The notes below the pieces were generated by a model. That model ran no database searches. It saw nothing but the letters and a program-made list of their open reading frames with translations, and was not told the origin of the DNA. Positions 53,847 to 64,000 of a DNA stretch of 64,000 bases are shown here, one piece after another. Position 1 is the first letter of the stretch; each line of letters begins with the position of its first letter. The DNA is from Mycobacterium stomatepiae (GTDB lineage Bacteria; Actinomycetota; Actinomycetes; Mycobacteriales; Mycobacteriaceae). The translations under genes and the position numbers were made by a program. The DNA lies in the NCBI RefSeq assembly GCF_010731715.1, contig NZ_AP022587.1:496001-560000 (forward strand), written 5' to 3'.

Positions 53847-55025
53847 ATGAAATGCGTGCTGGTCGGCTATGGGAGTCGCGGCGATGTCGAACCTTTGGCC
53901 GCCGTCGGCCGGGAGCTGATGCGACGCGGCCATGACGTACGGATGGCCGTTGCACCCAATATGGTGGCGTTCGTGGAATCCGCGGGGCTGCCCGCGGTCG
54001 CGTACGGGCGCGACTCACGGGAACAGATGGACTTCGCCGCGGATTTCGTCGGCAAGATCTCGAACCCGGTCACCATGTGGGCCGAGATCACCGAGCATGT
54101 CAACGCGATCAAGGCCGAAAAGAGTGCGGTGCTGACATCGTTGGCAGACGGAGCCGACCTGCTGGTCGCGGCCTTCAACGAGCACGGCGTGGCCGCCAAT
54201 GTTGCCGAGTATCACGACATTCCGCTGGGCACGCTGCACTACTTCCCGGGACGGATCTTGGCGTCCGGCGCGTTCGGTCCGCAGATCACCAAGGAGACCG
54301 ACGACGCGCAACGTCGTACCCTCGGTTTGCCGGAGGTCGCTGGGGATTCGACCCCACGCACGGTCGAGATCCAGGCCTATGACGAGATCTGCCTGCCGGG
54401 ACCGGCGACCGAATGGTTGGAATCGGATGCTTCGCCGTTGTTCGTCGGCGCGCTCACTCTGGGGCTGAGTAGCGATGCCGACGACGAGGTGTTGTCCTGG
54501 ATCGCTGCCGGCGCGCCGCCGATCTATTTCGGCTTCGGGAGTACCCCGCTTGCCTCCCCGGCGGAGACGATCGCGGTGATCGGCGCAGCCTGTGCTCAGG
54601 TGGGCGAGCGGGCGCTGATCTGTACCGGCCCGAATGACGTTGCCGGTGCTCCGGATGCTGAGCACGTGAAAATCGTGGCCGAGGTGAACCATGCGGCCGT
54701 GTTTCCGGCCTGTCGGGCCGTCGTGCACCATGGCGGCGCCGGGGCTACGGCCGCGGGTCTGCGGGCTGGAGTTCCCACTTTGGCGCTGTGGTTCTGGCTT
54801 GATCAGCCGGTCTGGGCGGACGGCATCGCCGCGCTGAACGTTGGCTCCGGGCGGGCGTTTATGGAAAGCACCCTGGACTCGGTGGTCGCGGATCTGCAGA
54901 GCATCCTCACCCCGGAACGCGCGGAGCGGGCCCGCGAGGTGGCCGAGTTGATGACCAAACCTGCCGAAAGCCTTGCCCGCGCCGTCGATTTGCTGGAAGA
55001 GGCCGCCGTCAAGCAGTCCCGATAG
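53847..55025 (+). CDS. UDP-glycosyltransferase (GT1, sterol/glycopeptidolipid type)
   Basis: 392 residues. N-terminus MKCVLVGYGSRGDVEPLAAV, then GRELMRRGHDVRMAVAPNMV, a GT-B acceptor domain. C-terminal donor site has FACR-type AVVHHGGAGATAAGLRAGVP with the His/Gly phosphate loop, as in Rv1524/Rv1526c and rtfA-type enzymes. It likely transfers a hexose or deoxysugar to a lipid or sterol-like acceptor. Intact. Confidence 0.9.
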   Translation: MKCVLVGYGSRGDVEPLAAVGRELMRRGHDVRMAVAPNMVAFVESAGLPAVAYGRDSREQMDFAADFVGKISNPVTMWAEITEHVNAIKAEKSAVLTSLADGADLLVAAFNEHGVAANVAEYHDIPLGTLHYFPGRILASGAFGPQITKETDDAQRRTLGLPEVAGDSTPRTVEIQAYDEICLPGPATEWLESDASPLFVGALTLGLSSDADDEVLSWIAAGAPPIYFGFGSTPLASPAETIAVIGAACAQVGERALICTGPNDVAGAPDAEHVKIVAEVNHAAVFPACRAVVHHGGAGATAAGLRAGVPTLALWFWLDQPVWADGIAALNVGSGRAFMESTLDSVVADLQSILTPERAERAREVAELMTKPAESLARAVDLLEEAAVKQSR

Positions 55026-55031
55026 CACGGA

Positions 55032-55961
55032 TTACTGGAGGATCGCACCGTCTTCGTTGGGACGCGGTGTGCCAACTTCTTTCGCGGCCGGATGGCCCGC
55101 GCCGGGTGCCGTGTCGCGCGCCAGCGCGATGGTGGAGGCCACCATCGCGACGATGGCAACGATCAAGCCCAGGGCCGCCGAGCCGCGCACCGCGAGATGT
55201 TCGCCGAGCACGACGACGCCGAGTACGACCGCGACGATGGGTTCACCCACCAGCATCAGCGGCACCGAGGCCTGTAACGCGCCGGCGTGAAAGGCGGAGC
55301 TTTGCACCACGGTGACCGCCACCGCCAGCACGACGAGCAGGTACGGGGCCGGGACGGTCAGGAGTCCGTACCAGCCGCCCACGGCGTATCGGTGAGTGCA
55401 GATCTTGGTCAAGACGGCGACCATGCCGAGCAGAACCGCCACCGCGACCGCCAACAGCATGGCGCGGGTGCGGCCGTGAGTGCGCCGTGCCGCCACAAGG
55501 CACACGATGACCAGCGGCGCGGTGAGCGCCAGCGCCATCGTCCACGACGGTATCGGCGATCGGTGATGGCCCTCGCGGGGCTGACCGACGAGCACGAACG
55601 CGGCCAGCGCGACGGTTAGCACGATCGCCCACGCCCATTCGGCCGCGGTGATGCGCTGACGACAAAGCCTCGCGCTCAAGGGCAGGGCAAACAGCAGCGA
55701 CGAAACCAGCAGCGGCTGCACGAGCAGCAGCGATCCGTTGGCCAGCGCCAGGGCCTGGAAAACGAAGCCGGCGACGGCAGCCAGAATCCCGGCCCACCAC
55801 AACGGCTCGCGAACCACACTCGTCACCGTCGGTCCGGACAGGTCCCCCTCGGGTGGAACACTTTGGGCGACTCGTTGTCGAACGACGATGCCGACGGCCG
55901 CCCAAAACGCGGCGAGCAATCCCGAGAAGATCGCGACGGCGTGCGAGATCACCCAACCCAT
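55032..55961 (-). CDS. DMT-superfamily transporter
   Basis: 309 residues from ATG 55961 (MGWVISHAVAIFSGLLAAFW). Nine to ten membrane segments, among them LWWAGILAAVAGFVFQALAL, LVQPLLVSSLLFALPLSARL and SAALGLIVAIVAMVASTIAL. The shape, with LVGEPIVAVVLGVVVLGEHL near the C-terminus, fits EamA/DMT exporters. Substrate unknown. The frame is open far upstream, but that region overlaps the divergent thioredoxin-like gene. Confidence 0.82.
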   Translation of the reverse strand: MGWVISHAVAIFSGLLAAFWAAVGIVVRQRVAQSVPPEGDLSGPTVTSVVREPLWWAGILAAVAGFVFQALALANGSLLLVQPLLVSSLLFALPLSARLCRQRITAAEWAWAIVLTVALAAFVLVGQPREGHHRSPIPSWTMALALTAPLVIVCLVAARRTHGRTRAMLLAVAVAVLLGMVAVLTKICTHRYAVGGWYGLLTVPAPYLLVVLAVAVTVVQSSAFHAGALQASVPLMLVGEPIVAVVLGVVVLGEHLAVRGSAALGLIVAIVAMVASTIALARDTAPGAGHPAAKEVGTPRPNEDGAILQ

Positions 55962-56076
55962 GTTTCGGATTGGTACCCCGGATTGCAACGCGGCTAACTC
56001 TGGCCACACGATCTGCAGCCTTCCGCACCCCCGATCGGCGGTGGCCGCAGGGTCGCCGCGGACTAGGCTGGCGGGC

Positions 56077-56625
56077 ATGGCTATCGAGTCCACAATGCTC
56101 GCCCTCGGCACGCCCGCTCCGCCGTTCACGTTGCCGAACCCGGCAACCGGCACCCTGGTCAGCCTCAACGATCTCACCGGTCCGGCGCTGGTCGTCACCT
56201 TCATCTGCAACCACTGCCCTTATGTCAAGCACGTCGCATCCGGGCTGGCCGCGCTGGGCAGAGACCTCGCCGAGCAAGGTGTGGCGATGGTGGGCATCTC
56301 CAGCAACGACGTCGTCACGTACCCACAGGATGGCCCCGACGAGATGGTCGCCGAGGCTCGCCGCCACGGCTGGACATTTCCGTATCTGTACGACGAGACG
56401 CAAGACGTTGCCCGCGCCTTCTCCGCGGCATGCACTCCGGACACGTTTGTGTTCGATGGCGAACGCCGACTCGTGTACCGAGGCCAGCTCGACGACTCTC
56501 GTCCAAAAAACGACGTGCCGGTGACGGGCGCCGACATCCGTGCGGCGGTCGACGCGGTGCTGGCCGGGCGGCCAGTCGAGACAGACCAGCGGCCGTCCAT
56601 AGGCTGCGGGATCAAGTGGCGCTGA
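56077..56625 (+). CDS. Thioredoxin-fold (AhpC/TSA-like) protein
   Basis: 182 residues from ATG 56077. LGTPAPPFTLPNPATGTLVS opens a peroxiredoxin-like fold. The active-site loop is VVTFICNHCPYVKHVASGLA (CxxC), followed by GVAMVGISSNDVVTYPQDGP, TPDTFVFDGERRLVYRGQLD and the terminal SIGCGIKW. This matches the 'PRX-like 1' group with a CNHCPYV motif. It likely acts in thiol redox balance. Intact; 115 bp from the divergent DMT gene. Confidence 0.88.
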   Translation: MAIESTMLALGTPAPPFTLPNPATGTLVSLNDLTGPALVVTFICNHCPYVKHVASGLAALGRDLAEQGVAMVGISSNDVVTYPQDGPDEMVAEARRHGWTFPYLYDETQDVARAFSAACTPDTFVFDGERRLVYRGQLDDSRPKNDVPVTGADIRAAVDAVLAGRPVETDQRPSIGCGIKWR

Positions 56626-56805
56626 GCCGACTTCGCGCGGGAGACACGCGATAGCTCTGGCCTAGTGCGATAACGGCCGGCTGCGTCTGTGTCGCGGCGT
56701 GAAACCGACTGTCGCCGTGCTTCGTTCGCCACGAACACGCGCCGCTCCGGTTGCGCCCGGCGCGTTCGCCGTGAACACGGGTGAATATCACGCGTTTGGT
56801 GATCG

Positions 56806-57570
56806 GTGGGGATGGGCACTTTATTGGGCATGATCGCCGGTTACGTCATTCGTTTCGTGGGCCCCGCGGCCGCGGTATTTTTGAGCCTCGCCACCTCCGT
56901 CCTCTTCTCCCCCGTCCCCTGGTCGTCGGCCGAACCATGTCCCGACGTCCAGGTGGTGTTCGCCCGCGGAACCGGCGAGCCGGAAGGTCTTGGCCCGACC
57001 GGGAAGGCCTTCGTGGACAATCTGCGCGGGCGCGAGGGTGGCAAGTCGGTCGACGTGTACGCGGTCAATTACCCCGCCAGCAATGAGTGGAACACCGGGC
57101 TCGACGGCATTCGGGATGCGGGTGCGCATGTCGTGTCGATGGCCGGCAGCTGCCCCAAGACCAAGATGGTGCTCGGCGGTTTTTCCCAAGGCGCGGCCGT
57201 CATGGGTTTCGTGACGTCGGACGCGGTGCCCGCGGGTGTCGATCCCGCGACGGTGCCCAAACCGCTGGCGCCCGAAATCGCCGACCACGTCGCCGCGGTG
57301 GTGCTGTTCGGCATGCCCAATGTGCGGGCCATGAACTTCCTCGGCGAGCCGCCGGTGGTGATCGGACCGACCTACCAGAGCAAGACGGTCAAGGTCTGCG
57401 CGAACGAGGACCCGGTGTGCTCGGATGGCATGAACTTCGCCGCCCATAACACCTATGCCGACGACGGCACCATGATCGACAAGGGCGTGTCCTTTGCCGC
57501 GGCCCGACTCGACGCCGGCCCGGCCGGGCCGGCAACCGTGGTGCACGCGCCGAGTGGCTTCGGCGAGTAG
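56806..57570 (+). CDS. Secreted cutinase-family serine esterase (second copy)
   Basis: 254 residues from GTG 56806 (ATG 56812 also possible). Signal/anchor region (FVGPAAAVFLSLATSVLFSP). Catalytic parts: VQVVFARGTGEPEGLGPTGK, the elbow GGFSQGAAVMGFV, Asp in CANEDPVC and His in FAAHNTYADDG. It is longer than the cutinase at 53126 by a 40-residue insert after GFV (PAGVDPATVPKPLAPEIADH). The two genes share the fold but are clearly different. Intact. Confidence 0.92.
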   Translation: MGMGTLLGMIAGYVIRFVGPAAAVFLSLATSVLFSPVPWSSAEPCPDVQVVFARGTGEPEGLGPTGKAFVDNLRGREGGKSVDVYAVNYPASNEWNTGLDGIRDAGAHVVSMAGSCPKTKMVLGGFSQGAAVMGFVTSDAVPAGVDPATVPKPLAPEIADHVAAVVLFGMPNVRAMNFLGEPPVVIGPTYQSKTVKVCANEDPVCSDGMNFAAHNTYADDGTMIDKGVSFAAARLDAGPAGPATVVHAPSGFGE

Positions 57571-57583
57571 TCGCCTATCACGT

Positions 57584-58387
57584 CTAAGGGTTCGGGGTGA
57601 CCCGGTCGCCAACCCGGATAACGCCCGGAGTCGTTGCCTTGAAGTAGATCCCAGCGCATGCCGCCACCCCGCAAGTGCCTGCCGCCAAACGATTTTCGGC
57701 GGCAGGCATGCGCAGCGCCTGCGGAGATTTCGGTAGTGGCCCGTGCTCGAGCGTCGGCACCACGCAGCGTGGGGTGAGTTCGAGGCCGCGCAGCCGCACC
57801 TCGCCGATGCCGAATTCCCGTTCGATCCAGTCATTTTCGACGTACGGTGGGCAGTCGCCCGGCGTCGCGATCACGAGATTCGGCCGGTAGCGCAGCGCCT
57901 CGGCACCGATGTGTTCCAAAGTTGCGGTGGTGATCGCATGCAGAGGAGCATCGTCGGTGAACGAATCTCCCGGCGTCCCCAGACCGATCTCCAAGATGCG
58001 GCCCGCGACGTCGGCGTCCAACCCAAGCTCGAGCAGCTGCTCCGGATCGGGACGCTCCACGGTCGCGCCGTCCGGACGCTTGCTGACCAGTCGGACCGAG
58101 CGCCCCAACAACCGCGAGAGCATCTCGTTGACCTCGGGGTCGTCGGCGGCGATCGTCGTACCATCGGGCAGCCCGATGCTGACGCGGCCGGTGTCGCCGT
58201 TGGCCGTGCACTTCAGTAGGTCTCGCCAGAGCCGCGCTTGTTTGGCGCTGGCCACATGCCCGGTCGCGGTGTCGACGAGTGCGAGCCGCCGGTCTCCTTC
58301 GGCGCCACGTTCGTCGACGAACAACGTCTCGACGGCTTCGCCGAGCATCGATTTCACGGGATAGCGGCGCAGACTCTCGACTCGCAT
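57584..58387 (-). CDS. MOSC-domain protein (molybdenum-cofactor sulfurase-like)
   Basis: 267 residues from ATG 58387. A beta-barrel MOSC_N domain (RVESLRRYPVKSMLGEAVET) is followed by the MOSC domain with the ligand Cys in LTPRCVVPTLEHGPLPKSP and a Cys pair in GTCGVAACAGIYFKATTPGV. MOSC proteins (mARC and YiiM class) handle molybdenum cofactor or reduce N-hydroxylated compounds. The gene is convergent with the cutinase and adjacent to a PPOX enzyme gene. Intact. Confidence 0.88.
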   Translation of the reverse strand: MRVESLRRYPVKSMLGEAVETLFVDERGAEGDRRLALVDTATGHVASAKQARLWRDLLKCTANGDTGRVSIGLPDGTTIAADDPEVNEMLSRLLGRSVRLVSKRPDGATVERPDPEQLLELGLDADVAGRILEIGLGTPGDSFTDDAPLHAITTATLEHIGAEALRYRPNLVIATPGDCPPYVENDWIEREFGIGEVRLRGLELTPRCVVPTLEHGPLPKSPQALRMPAAENRLAAGTCGVAACAGIYFKATTPGVIRVGDRVTPNP

Positions 58388-58406
58388 GTGACCATCTTGC
58401 ACTGCG

Positions 58407-58811
58407 TTACCCGTTGGCTGCGAGCGTGATCCGGACGACGAACCGTGGCTTTCGGCCACGGGCGGCCACTGTTTCGATAAAGGTCACCACCCGAAAACCC
58501 CAGCCATACTTGCGCTTGACGAGCGATTCGACGCGCGCGACCTCCCCCGGATCGGTGATCACCTCGGCAGTTCCCGCGAAGACGGGCTCACCGGATGACA
58601 CCTTCCCGGTTCGGCCGCACGCGGCAAGCGTGACCCGGGGATCGCGCCGAACCCGCTTGACCTTCCACGAGTCGGCCGGTGTCCACACCGAGAGCCGCGC
58701 GCGGTCGCCGACAATCCACATCGGCGCGGCGACCGCATCGCCGTTGCGCTTGAAGGTCGTCAAGGACACGAACTTCTCGGCAGCCAACCGAGCGGTCGCA
58801 TCGTCGGTCAT
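58407..58811 (-). CDS. PPOX-class F420-dependent enzyme (Rv2061-like)
   Basis: 134 residues from ATG 58811. Split-barrel fold: ARLAAEKFVSLTTFKRNGDA, then VAAPMWIVGDRARLSVWTPA and the conserved WKVKRVRRDPRVTLAACGRT. C-terminal helix RKYGWGFRVVTF. It belongs to the Rv2061c branch, which binds F420. It lies 19 bp upstream of the MOSC gene on the same strand and is probably co-transcribed. It differs from the frameshifted PPOX at 26696-27495. Confidence 0.9.
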   Translation of the reverse strand: MTDDATARLAAEKFVSLTTFKRNGDAVAAPMWIVGDRARLSVWTPADSWKVKRVRRDPRVTLAACGRTGKVSSGEPVFAGTAEVITDPGEVARVESLVKRKYGWGFRVVTFIETVAARGRKPRFVVRITLAANG

Positions 58812-58890
58812 CGTTCCCCTCTCGTCGACGGGCCACGCGTCCATCCGCCCCATTGTGCGGGTCGGTCGCCCGGTCGTGTACAAGGGTCTG

Positions 58891-59934
58891 ATGGAGGATC
58901 GGGACCCCAGATCTTTCGATCGGTCGACGCTGCGCGAAGCGCTGGCCCGGCGGTTGCACCGACGAGCGATGGCCGAGGGCACGCTCCACCTACCGGCCGT
59001 TCCGGGCATGCTCGACGAATACCTCACGATGTGCACGACCATCTTCGCCGGCTTGGGCATCCGGTACACAGACGAAGAATCAGCTCAACTCAAAACCGTG
59101 CTGCAAGGCGAATTGGCGAAAGCGTTTAAGGCCTCGTCGCGTTCGAACATCGTCCTACAGTTCACTAAAACGTTCGGCACGACGTTGAATTACCGCGTCA
59201 AACCCCAGTGGGCAACCATCGGTGCCGATTACGACAACTGGGTCGACACCCGCGAGGGGTCACTGTTCGGCACCGAACCCGACGCCCGCGTATGGGCGCT
59301 GGCGAGTGAAGCCGCCGACCCCAGCACTTGCCGGGTACTCGACATCGGCGCCGGCACCGGTCGAAACGCCCTCGCCCTGGCCCGGCGTGGTCACCCGGTC
59401 GACGCGGTCGAGCTGGCCGGGAAGTTCGCCGACATCATTCGCGCCGAAGCCAAACGGAATTCGGTCGATATTCGCGTCATCCAAAGTGATGTCTTTGTGG
59501 CGATGGAAGGTGTCCGCGGCGATTATCAGCTGGTCGTGTTGGCCGAGGTGGTGCCGGACTTCCGGACACCGCAAGAGCTGCGTGGGGTGTTCGAACTCGC
59601 GGCGCAGTGTTTGGCCCCCGGCGGATGTTTGGTGTTCAACACCTTCTTGCCGCGCGGGGGCTACGCTCCCGACGACGCCGCCCGACAACTCGGCCAGCAA
59701 TGCCACACCACGATCTTCACTCGCGACGAGGTCAGCGACGCGGCCGACGGATTGTCGCTTGAACTCATTTCCGACGAGTCGGCCTACGAGTACGAGAAAG
59801 CCCACTTACCCGAAGGCGCCTGGCCCCCCACGGCCTGGTTCGACGGATGGGCCAGCGGCCAAGACGTTTTCGACGTCGAGCGTGAGGATTCCCCGATCGA
59901 GTTGCGCTGGCTTGTATACCGGAAGGTGGGTTGA
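58891..59934 (+). CDS. Class I SAM-dependent methyltransferase
   Basis: 347 residues from ATG 58891. The first ~150 residues form an extra helical domain (LHLPAVPGMLDEYLTMCTTI). The Rossmann methyltransferase has RVLDIGAGTGRNALALARRG (motif I), DAVELAGKFADIIRAEAK, VVLAEVVPDFRTPQEL (motif III) and APGGCLVFNTFLPRGG. Substrate unknown. The frame is open upstream to 58279, but that part overlaps the PPOX gene and is a shadow. Intact. Confidence 0.85.
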   Translation: MEDRDPRSFDRSTLREALARRLHRRAMAEGTLHLPAVPGMLDEYLTMCTTIFAGLGIRYTDEESAQLKTVLQGELAKAFKASSRSNIVLQFTKTFGTTLNYRVKPQWATIGADYDNWVDTREGSLFGTEPDARVWALASEAADPSTCRVLDIGAGTGRNALALARRGHPVDAVELAGKFADIIRAEAKRNSVDIRVIQSDVFVAMEGVRGDYQLVVLAEVVPDFRTPQELRGVFELAAQCLAPGGCLVFNTFLPRGGYAPDDAARQLGQQCHTTIFTRDEVSDAADGLSLELISDESAYEYEKAHLPEGAWPPTAWFDGWASGQDVFDVEREDSPIELRWLVYRKVG

Positions 59935-59961
59935 GTCAGGCGACGACCGGGGAGGCCCCAG

Positions 59962-60500
59962 ATGGGTGACATGGAATCGAACCGACGAGCGCTGCTGATG
60001 GCAGCACCACTGTTGTTGGCGGCGATCGGGGCAGGTGATAAGCCGCGCGACCTCAAATTGGGGCCAGCACCGGAAACGGGCCCGGATCCTCGCGAGACTT
60101 TCGTCCAGCCATTTGATCAGATCGCTTTCCAGCTTGGGGCAACCTGCCACCACACAGTGGCGAAATGGCGATGTTCTATGGAGATTTCAATAAGCCGGGG
60201 CCATATCTGGTCCTGATGAAATGGAATCCGGGGTGGTTCAGCGCGCCCCATACCTACGCAACCGATCGGATTCAGGTCGTCGTGTTCGGCACCTGGTTTG
60301 TCAATAGTGGGAACGACTTTGCGCCCCAGGACGCGACTCCGGTGGGTCCCGGTGGCTTTGTGAAACGCGCCGCGCGCACTCCGCACTACGACGGTGTTCC
60401 GGCAAACCAACTCGACCCTGCCGTGATCGCAGTCTTCGGCGTGGGCCCGGTCGACCAAGAGCTGATCGATCCTGCGCAGCCATCCTTCCGTCAGGTGTGA
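59962..60500 (+). pseudogene. Exported cupin-like protein, frameshifted near the middle of the head
   Basis: From ATG 59962 (GGGGAGG upstream) the first frame gives a signal-like head (NRRALLMAAPLLLAAIGAGD) and FVQPFDQIAFQ. It breaks near 60133. The second frame continues WGNLPPHSGEMAMFYGDFNK, then PGPYLVLMKWNPGWFSAPHT and FVKRAARTPHYDGVPANQLD. One missing G in 'caggcttgggg' restores FQAWGNLPPHSGEM. Single-domain cupin of about 178 residues, with His residues in PHSGE, APHTY and TPHYD. Non-functional as written; it could be an assembly error. Confidence 0.7.
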
Positions 60501-60574
60501 GGGTCAGTTTCAGAAGCCTGGTCCCGGGTTACTAGATACACAGCAATCAACAAACCCGAGGATGCGCCGCTTAG

Positions 60575-61858
60575 ATGACGTCCCAGAGCAGTGCCGAGTA
60601 CGCCCGCCGACTGCGCGACATCAGCTGGCCACGCCGCTTCCTGCTGGTTGCATGTGTTGTGATCGCTGCTGCCGGCGCGATGCAGGTCGCATTCCCCCGC
60701 TGCCGGTACGGCCGTTGCGCGCAATGGGCAAACTCTACCAACGGGTCTGGGGCGGCTCAGGTTTCGATTACGCCCGGTCCGAATTCCCACGACGTCGACC
60801 CGGTCTCGCGCGTGGAGGTGAAAGCCGACAGCGGCACCCTCACCGATGTTCGCCTGGTCAATGACGACGGCAAATCCGTCGAGGGAGTAATGACGCCGGA
60901 CAACACCGTCTGGAAACCCACCACTCCCCTGGGCTACGGCCGCACTTATACGCTGAACATCAGCAGCCGCGGCGCCAATGGAGTTGAATCCAACCAGGTT
61001 TCGTCATTTTCCACCGTCCGGCCGTCGAACCAGACCAAAGTCTCGTTTACCACCACTTCGGAGGCTGCGCTCCGCGACGGCGGCAGCTACGGTGTCGGCA
61101 CAGTCGTCGTCGCCCACTTCGACGAGAAGATCGCCGACCGCGCCGCCGCCGAGCGGCAGTTGACGGTGACCACCACTCCGTCGGTGCAGGGGTCGTGGTT
61201 CTGGGTCGATGCGCAGCACGCCCACTGGCGACCGGAGCACTACTACGCACCCGGCACCACCGTCATGGCGGAAGCCAAGATCTATGGAATTGCCTTGGGC
61301 GAAGGCCTATTCGGGCAAGAAGACAACCGGGTGTCGTTCCGGATCGGCGACGCTCACATATCGATCGCCGACGATGCCACCAAGATGGTGAGTGTTTTCA
61401 GCAACGGAGCACTCGTCCGCACCATGCCCACCTCGATGGGAATGGGTGGCACCGAGACGGTCGGCGCGCAGACGATTTCGTTGTGGACTCCCCCCGGCAT
61501 CTACACCGTGCTCGATAAGGGCAACCCGGTGGTGATGGACTCCTCGACGTTTGGTCTGCCCAAGAACTCCCGCCTCGGATATCGCGAGACCATCAACTAT
61601 GCGACCCGAATCAGCATTGACGGGATCTATCTGCATCAGCTGGATGCGACGGTCTGGGCACAGGGGCACACGGATACCTCGCACGGCTGCCTGAACCTCA
61701 ACGGCGACAACGCGAAGTGGTTCTACGACTTCTCCGTTCCCGGTGACGTGGTCGAGATCCGCAACAGCGGCGGCCCGCCGTTGAAGCTGGGCCAGAACGG
61801 CGACTGGACGCTCAGCTGGGACCAGTGGCGCGGTGGGAGTGCGTTGAAGCCGGCTTAG
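60575..61858 (+). CDS. L,D-transpeptidase with Ig-like domains
   Basis: 427 residues. A short cytoplasmic head and one membrane anchor (RRFLLVACVVIAAAGAMQVA), then two Ig-like domains (about 60-250), then the YkuD catalytic domain. Its catalytic motif is HTDTSHGCLNLNGDNAKWFY (HxxxSHGCxN), with ATRISIDGIYLHQ supplying the second His. It crosslinks peptidoglycan stems 3->3 and is target of carbapenems. Size and anchor resemble mycobacterial LdtMt5/LprQ-type enzymes, though the LdtMt1-4 classes cannot be excluded. Intact. Confidence 0.9.
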   Translation: MTSQSSAEYARRLRDISWPRRFLLVACVVIAAAGAMQVAFPRCRYGRCAQWANSTNGSGAAQVSITPGPNSHDVDPVSRVEVKADSGTLTDVRLVNDDGKSVEGVMTPDNTVWKPTTPLGYGRTYTLNISSRGANGVESNQVSSFSTVRPSNQTKVSFTTTSEAALRDGGSYGVGTVVVAHFDEKIADRAAAERQLTVTTTPSVQGSWFWVDAQHAHWRPEHYYAPGTTVMAEAKIYGIALGEGLFGQEDNRVSFRIGDAHISIADDATKMVSVFSNGALVRTMPTSMGMGGTETVGAQTISLWTPPGIYTVLDKGNPVVMDSSTFGLPKNSRLGYRETINYATRISIDGIYLHQLDATVWAQGHTDTSHGCLNLNGDNAKWFYDFSVPGDVVEIRNSGGPPLKLGQNGDWTLSWDQWRGGSALKPA

Positions 61859-61897
61859 GGACGGCAAATTTTTACGGGGTGTTGTCCCCAGAAACTC

Positions 61898-61932
61898 TTG
61901 ACTGATTCCAGATAAGCGGCCATATTGGCCTT

Positions 61933-61935
<3 letters not shown>
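61898..61935 (+). promoter_or_regulatory. furA-katG promoter giving a leaderless furA transcript
   Basis: TTGACT (61898-61903) and CATATT (61921-61926) are spaced 17 bp. Transcription would begin at or next to the GTG of furA (61933), as described for the furA promoter of M. tuberculosis. The AT-rich stretch between the boxes (GATTCCAGATAAG) covers the expected FurA-binding region, so the operon should autoregulate in response to peroxide. Confidence 0.7.

Positions 61936-64000
<2,065 letters not shown>

Noticed and set aside
58279..58890. N-terminal extension of the methyltransferase frame
   Set aside because: It is Arg/Ser/Thr-rich shadow sequence antisense to the PPOX and MOSC genes; the real start is ATG 58891.

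Overview
The window looks like chromosome of a slow-growing, non-tuberculous Mycobacterium. It is GC-rich and carries an ESX-5-type PPE-PE-esx cassette, furA-katG, lysE/lysG, F420- and PPOX-type flavoenzymes, secreted cutinases, an L,D-transpeptidase, an Rv2525c-like Tat protein and a DUF732 protein. ESX-5-type loci are known only from slow growers. The species cannot be named from the sequence alone.

Layout. 0-12 kb: tail of a nitroreductase, an ECF sigma factor with a secreted cupin, a LysR regulator, a frameshifted Old Yellow Enzyme, a CobW-type metallochaperone behind a Zur-like site, an FAD monooxygenase divergent from a TetR gene, a broken CTP-synthase-like amidotransferase, and lysE divergent from a frameshifted lysG. 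12-16 kb: PPE, PE and two ESX genes ending in a strong hairpin. 16-29 kb: many damaged metabolic genes, a Tat-exported DUF1906 protein, an LGFP lipoprotein, a frameshifted GGDEF-EAL protein, and a Ser/Thr kinase fused to a YVTN propeller. 29.4-35.0 kb: a Wadjet type I (JetABC, MksB/Ept-like) anti-plasmid operon whose jetC is frameshifted and whose jetD is missing. 35-41.6 kb: remnants of a P450 and a proline iminopeptidase, an intact permease, then an SDR-patatin-Baeyer-Villiger operon divergent from a TetR gene with a perfect operator-like palindrome. At 41.35-41.62 kb lies a collapsed second copy of the Wadjet locus. 41.8-64 kb is mostly intact: NlpC/P60, FKBP, metallo-hydrolase, diguanylate cyclase, lactate permease, glucose-6-phosphate dehydrogenase, two cutinases, glycosyltransferase, MOSC, L,D-transpeptidase, furA and the first 528 codons of katG.

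Two themes stand out. The first is gene decay. I count about ten genes broken by 1-2 base indels (nine of them before 33.6 kb), two in-frame amber stops, one missing start codon and several gene stubs. Some indels could be assembly errors, but the stubs and internal deletions cannot. The second is the Wadjet system: a near-complete but disabled operon plus a 265-base relic 6 kb downstream that keeps the operator-like palindrome, the jetA start and the JetC Walker A region, joined by large deletions.

Several regulator/target pairs have readable operators between divergent genes: TetR/FAD monooxygenase, TetR/SDR operon, LysG/LysE, and Zur/CobW.
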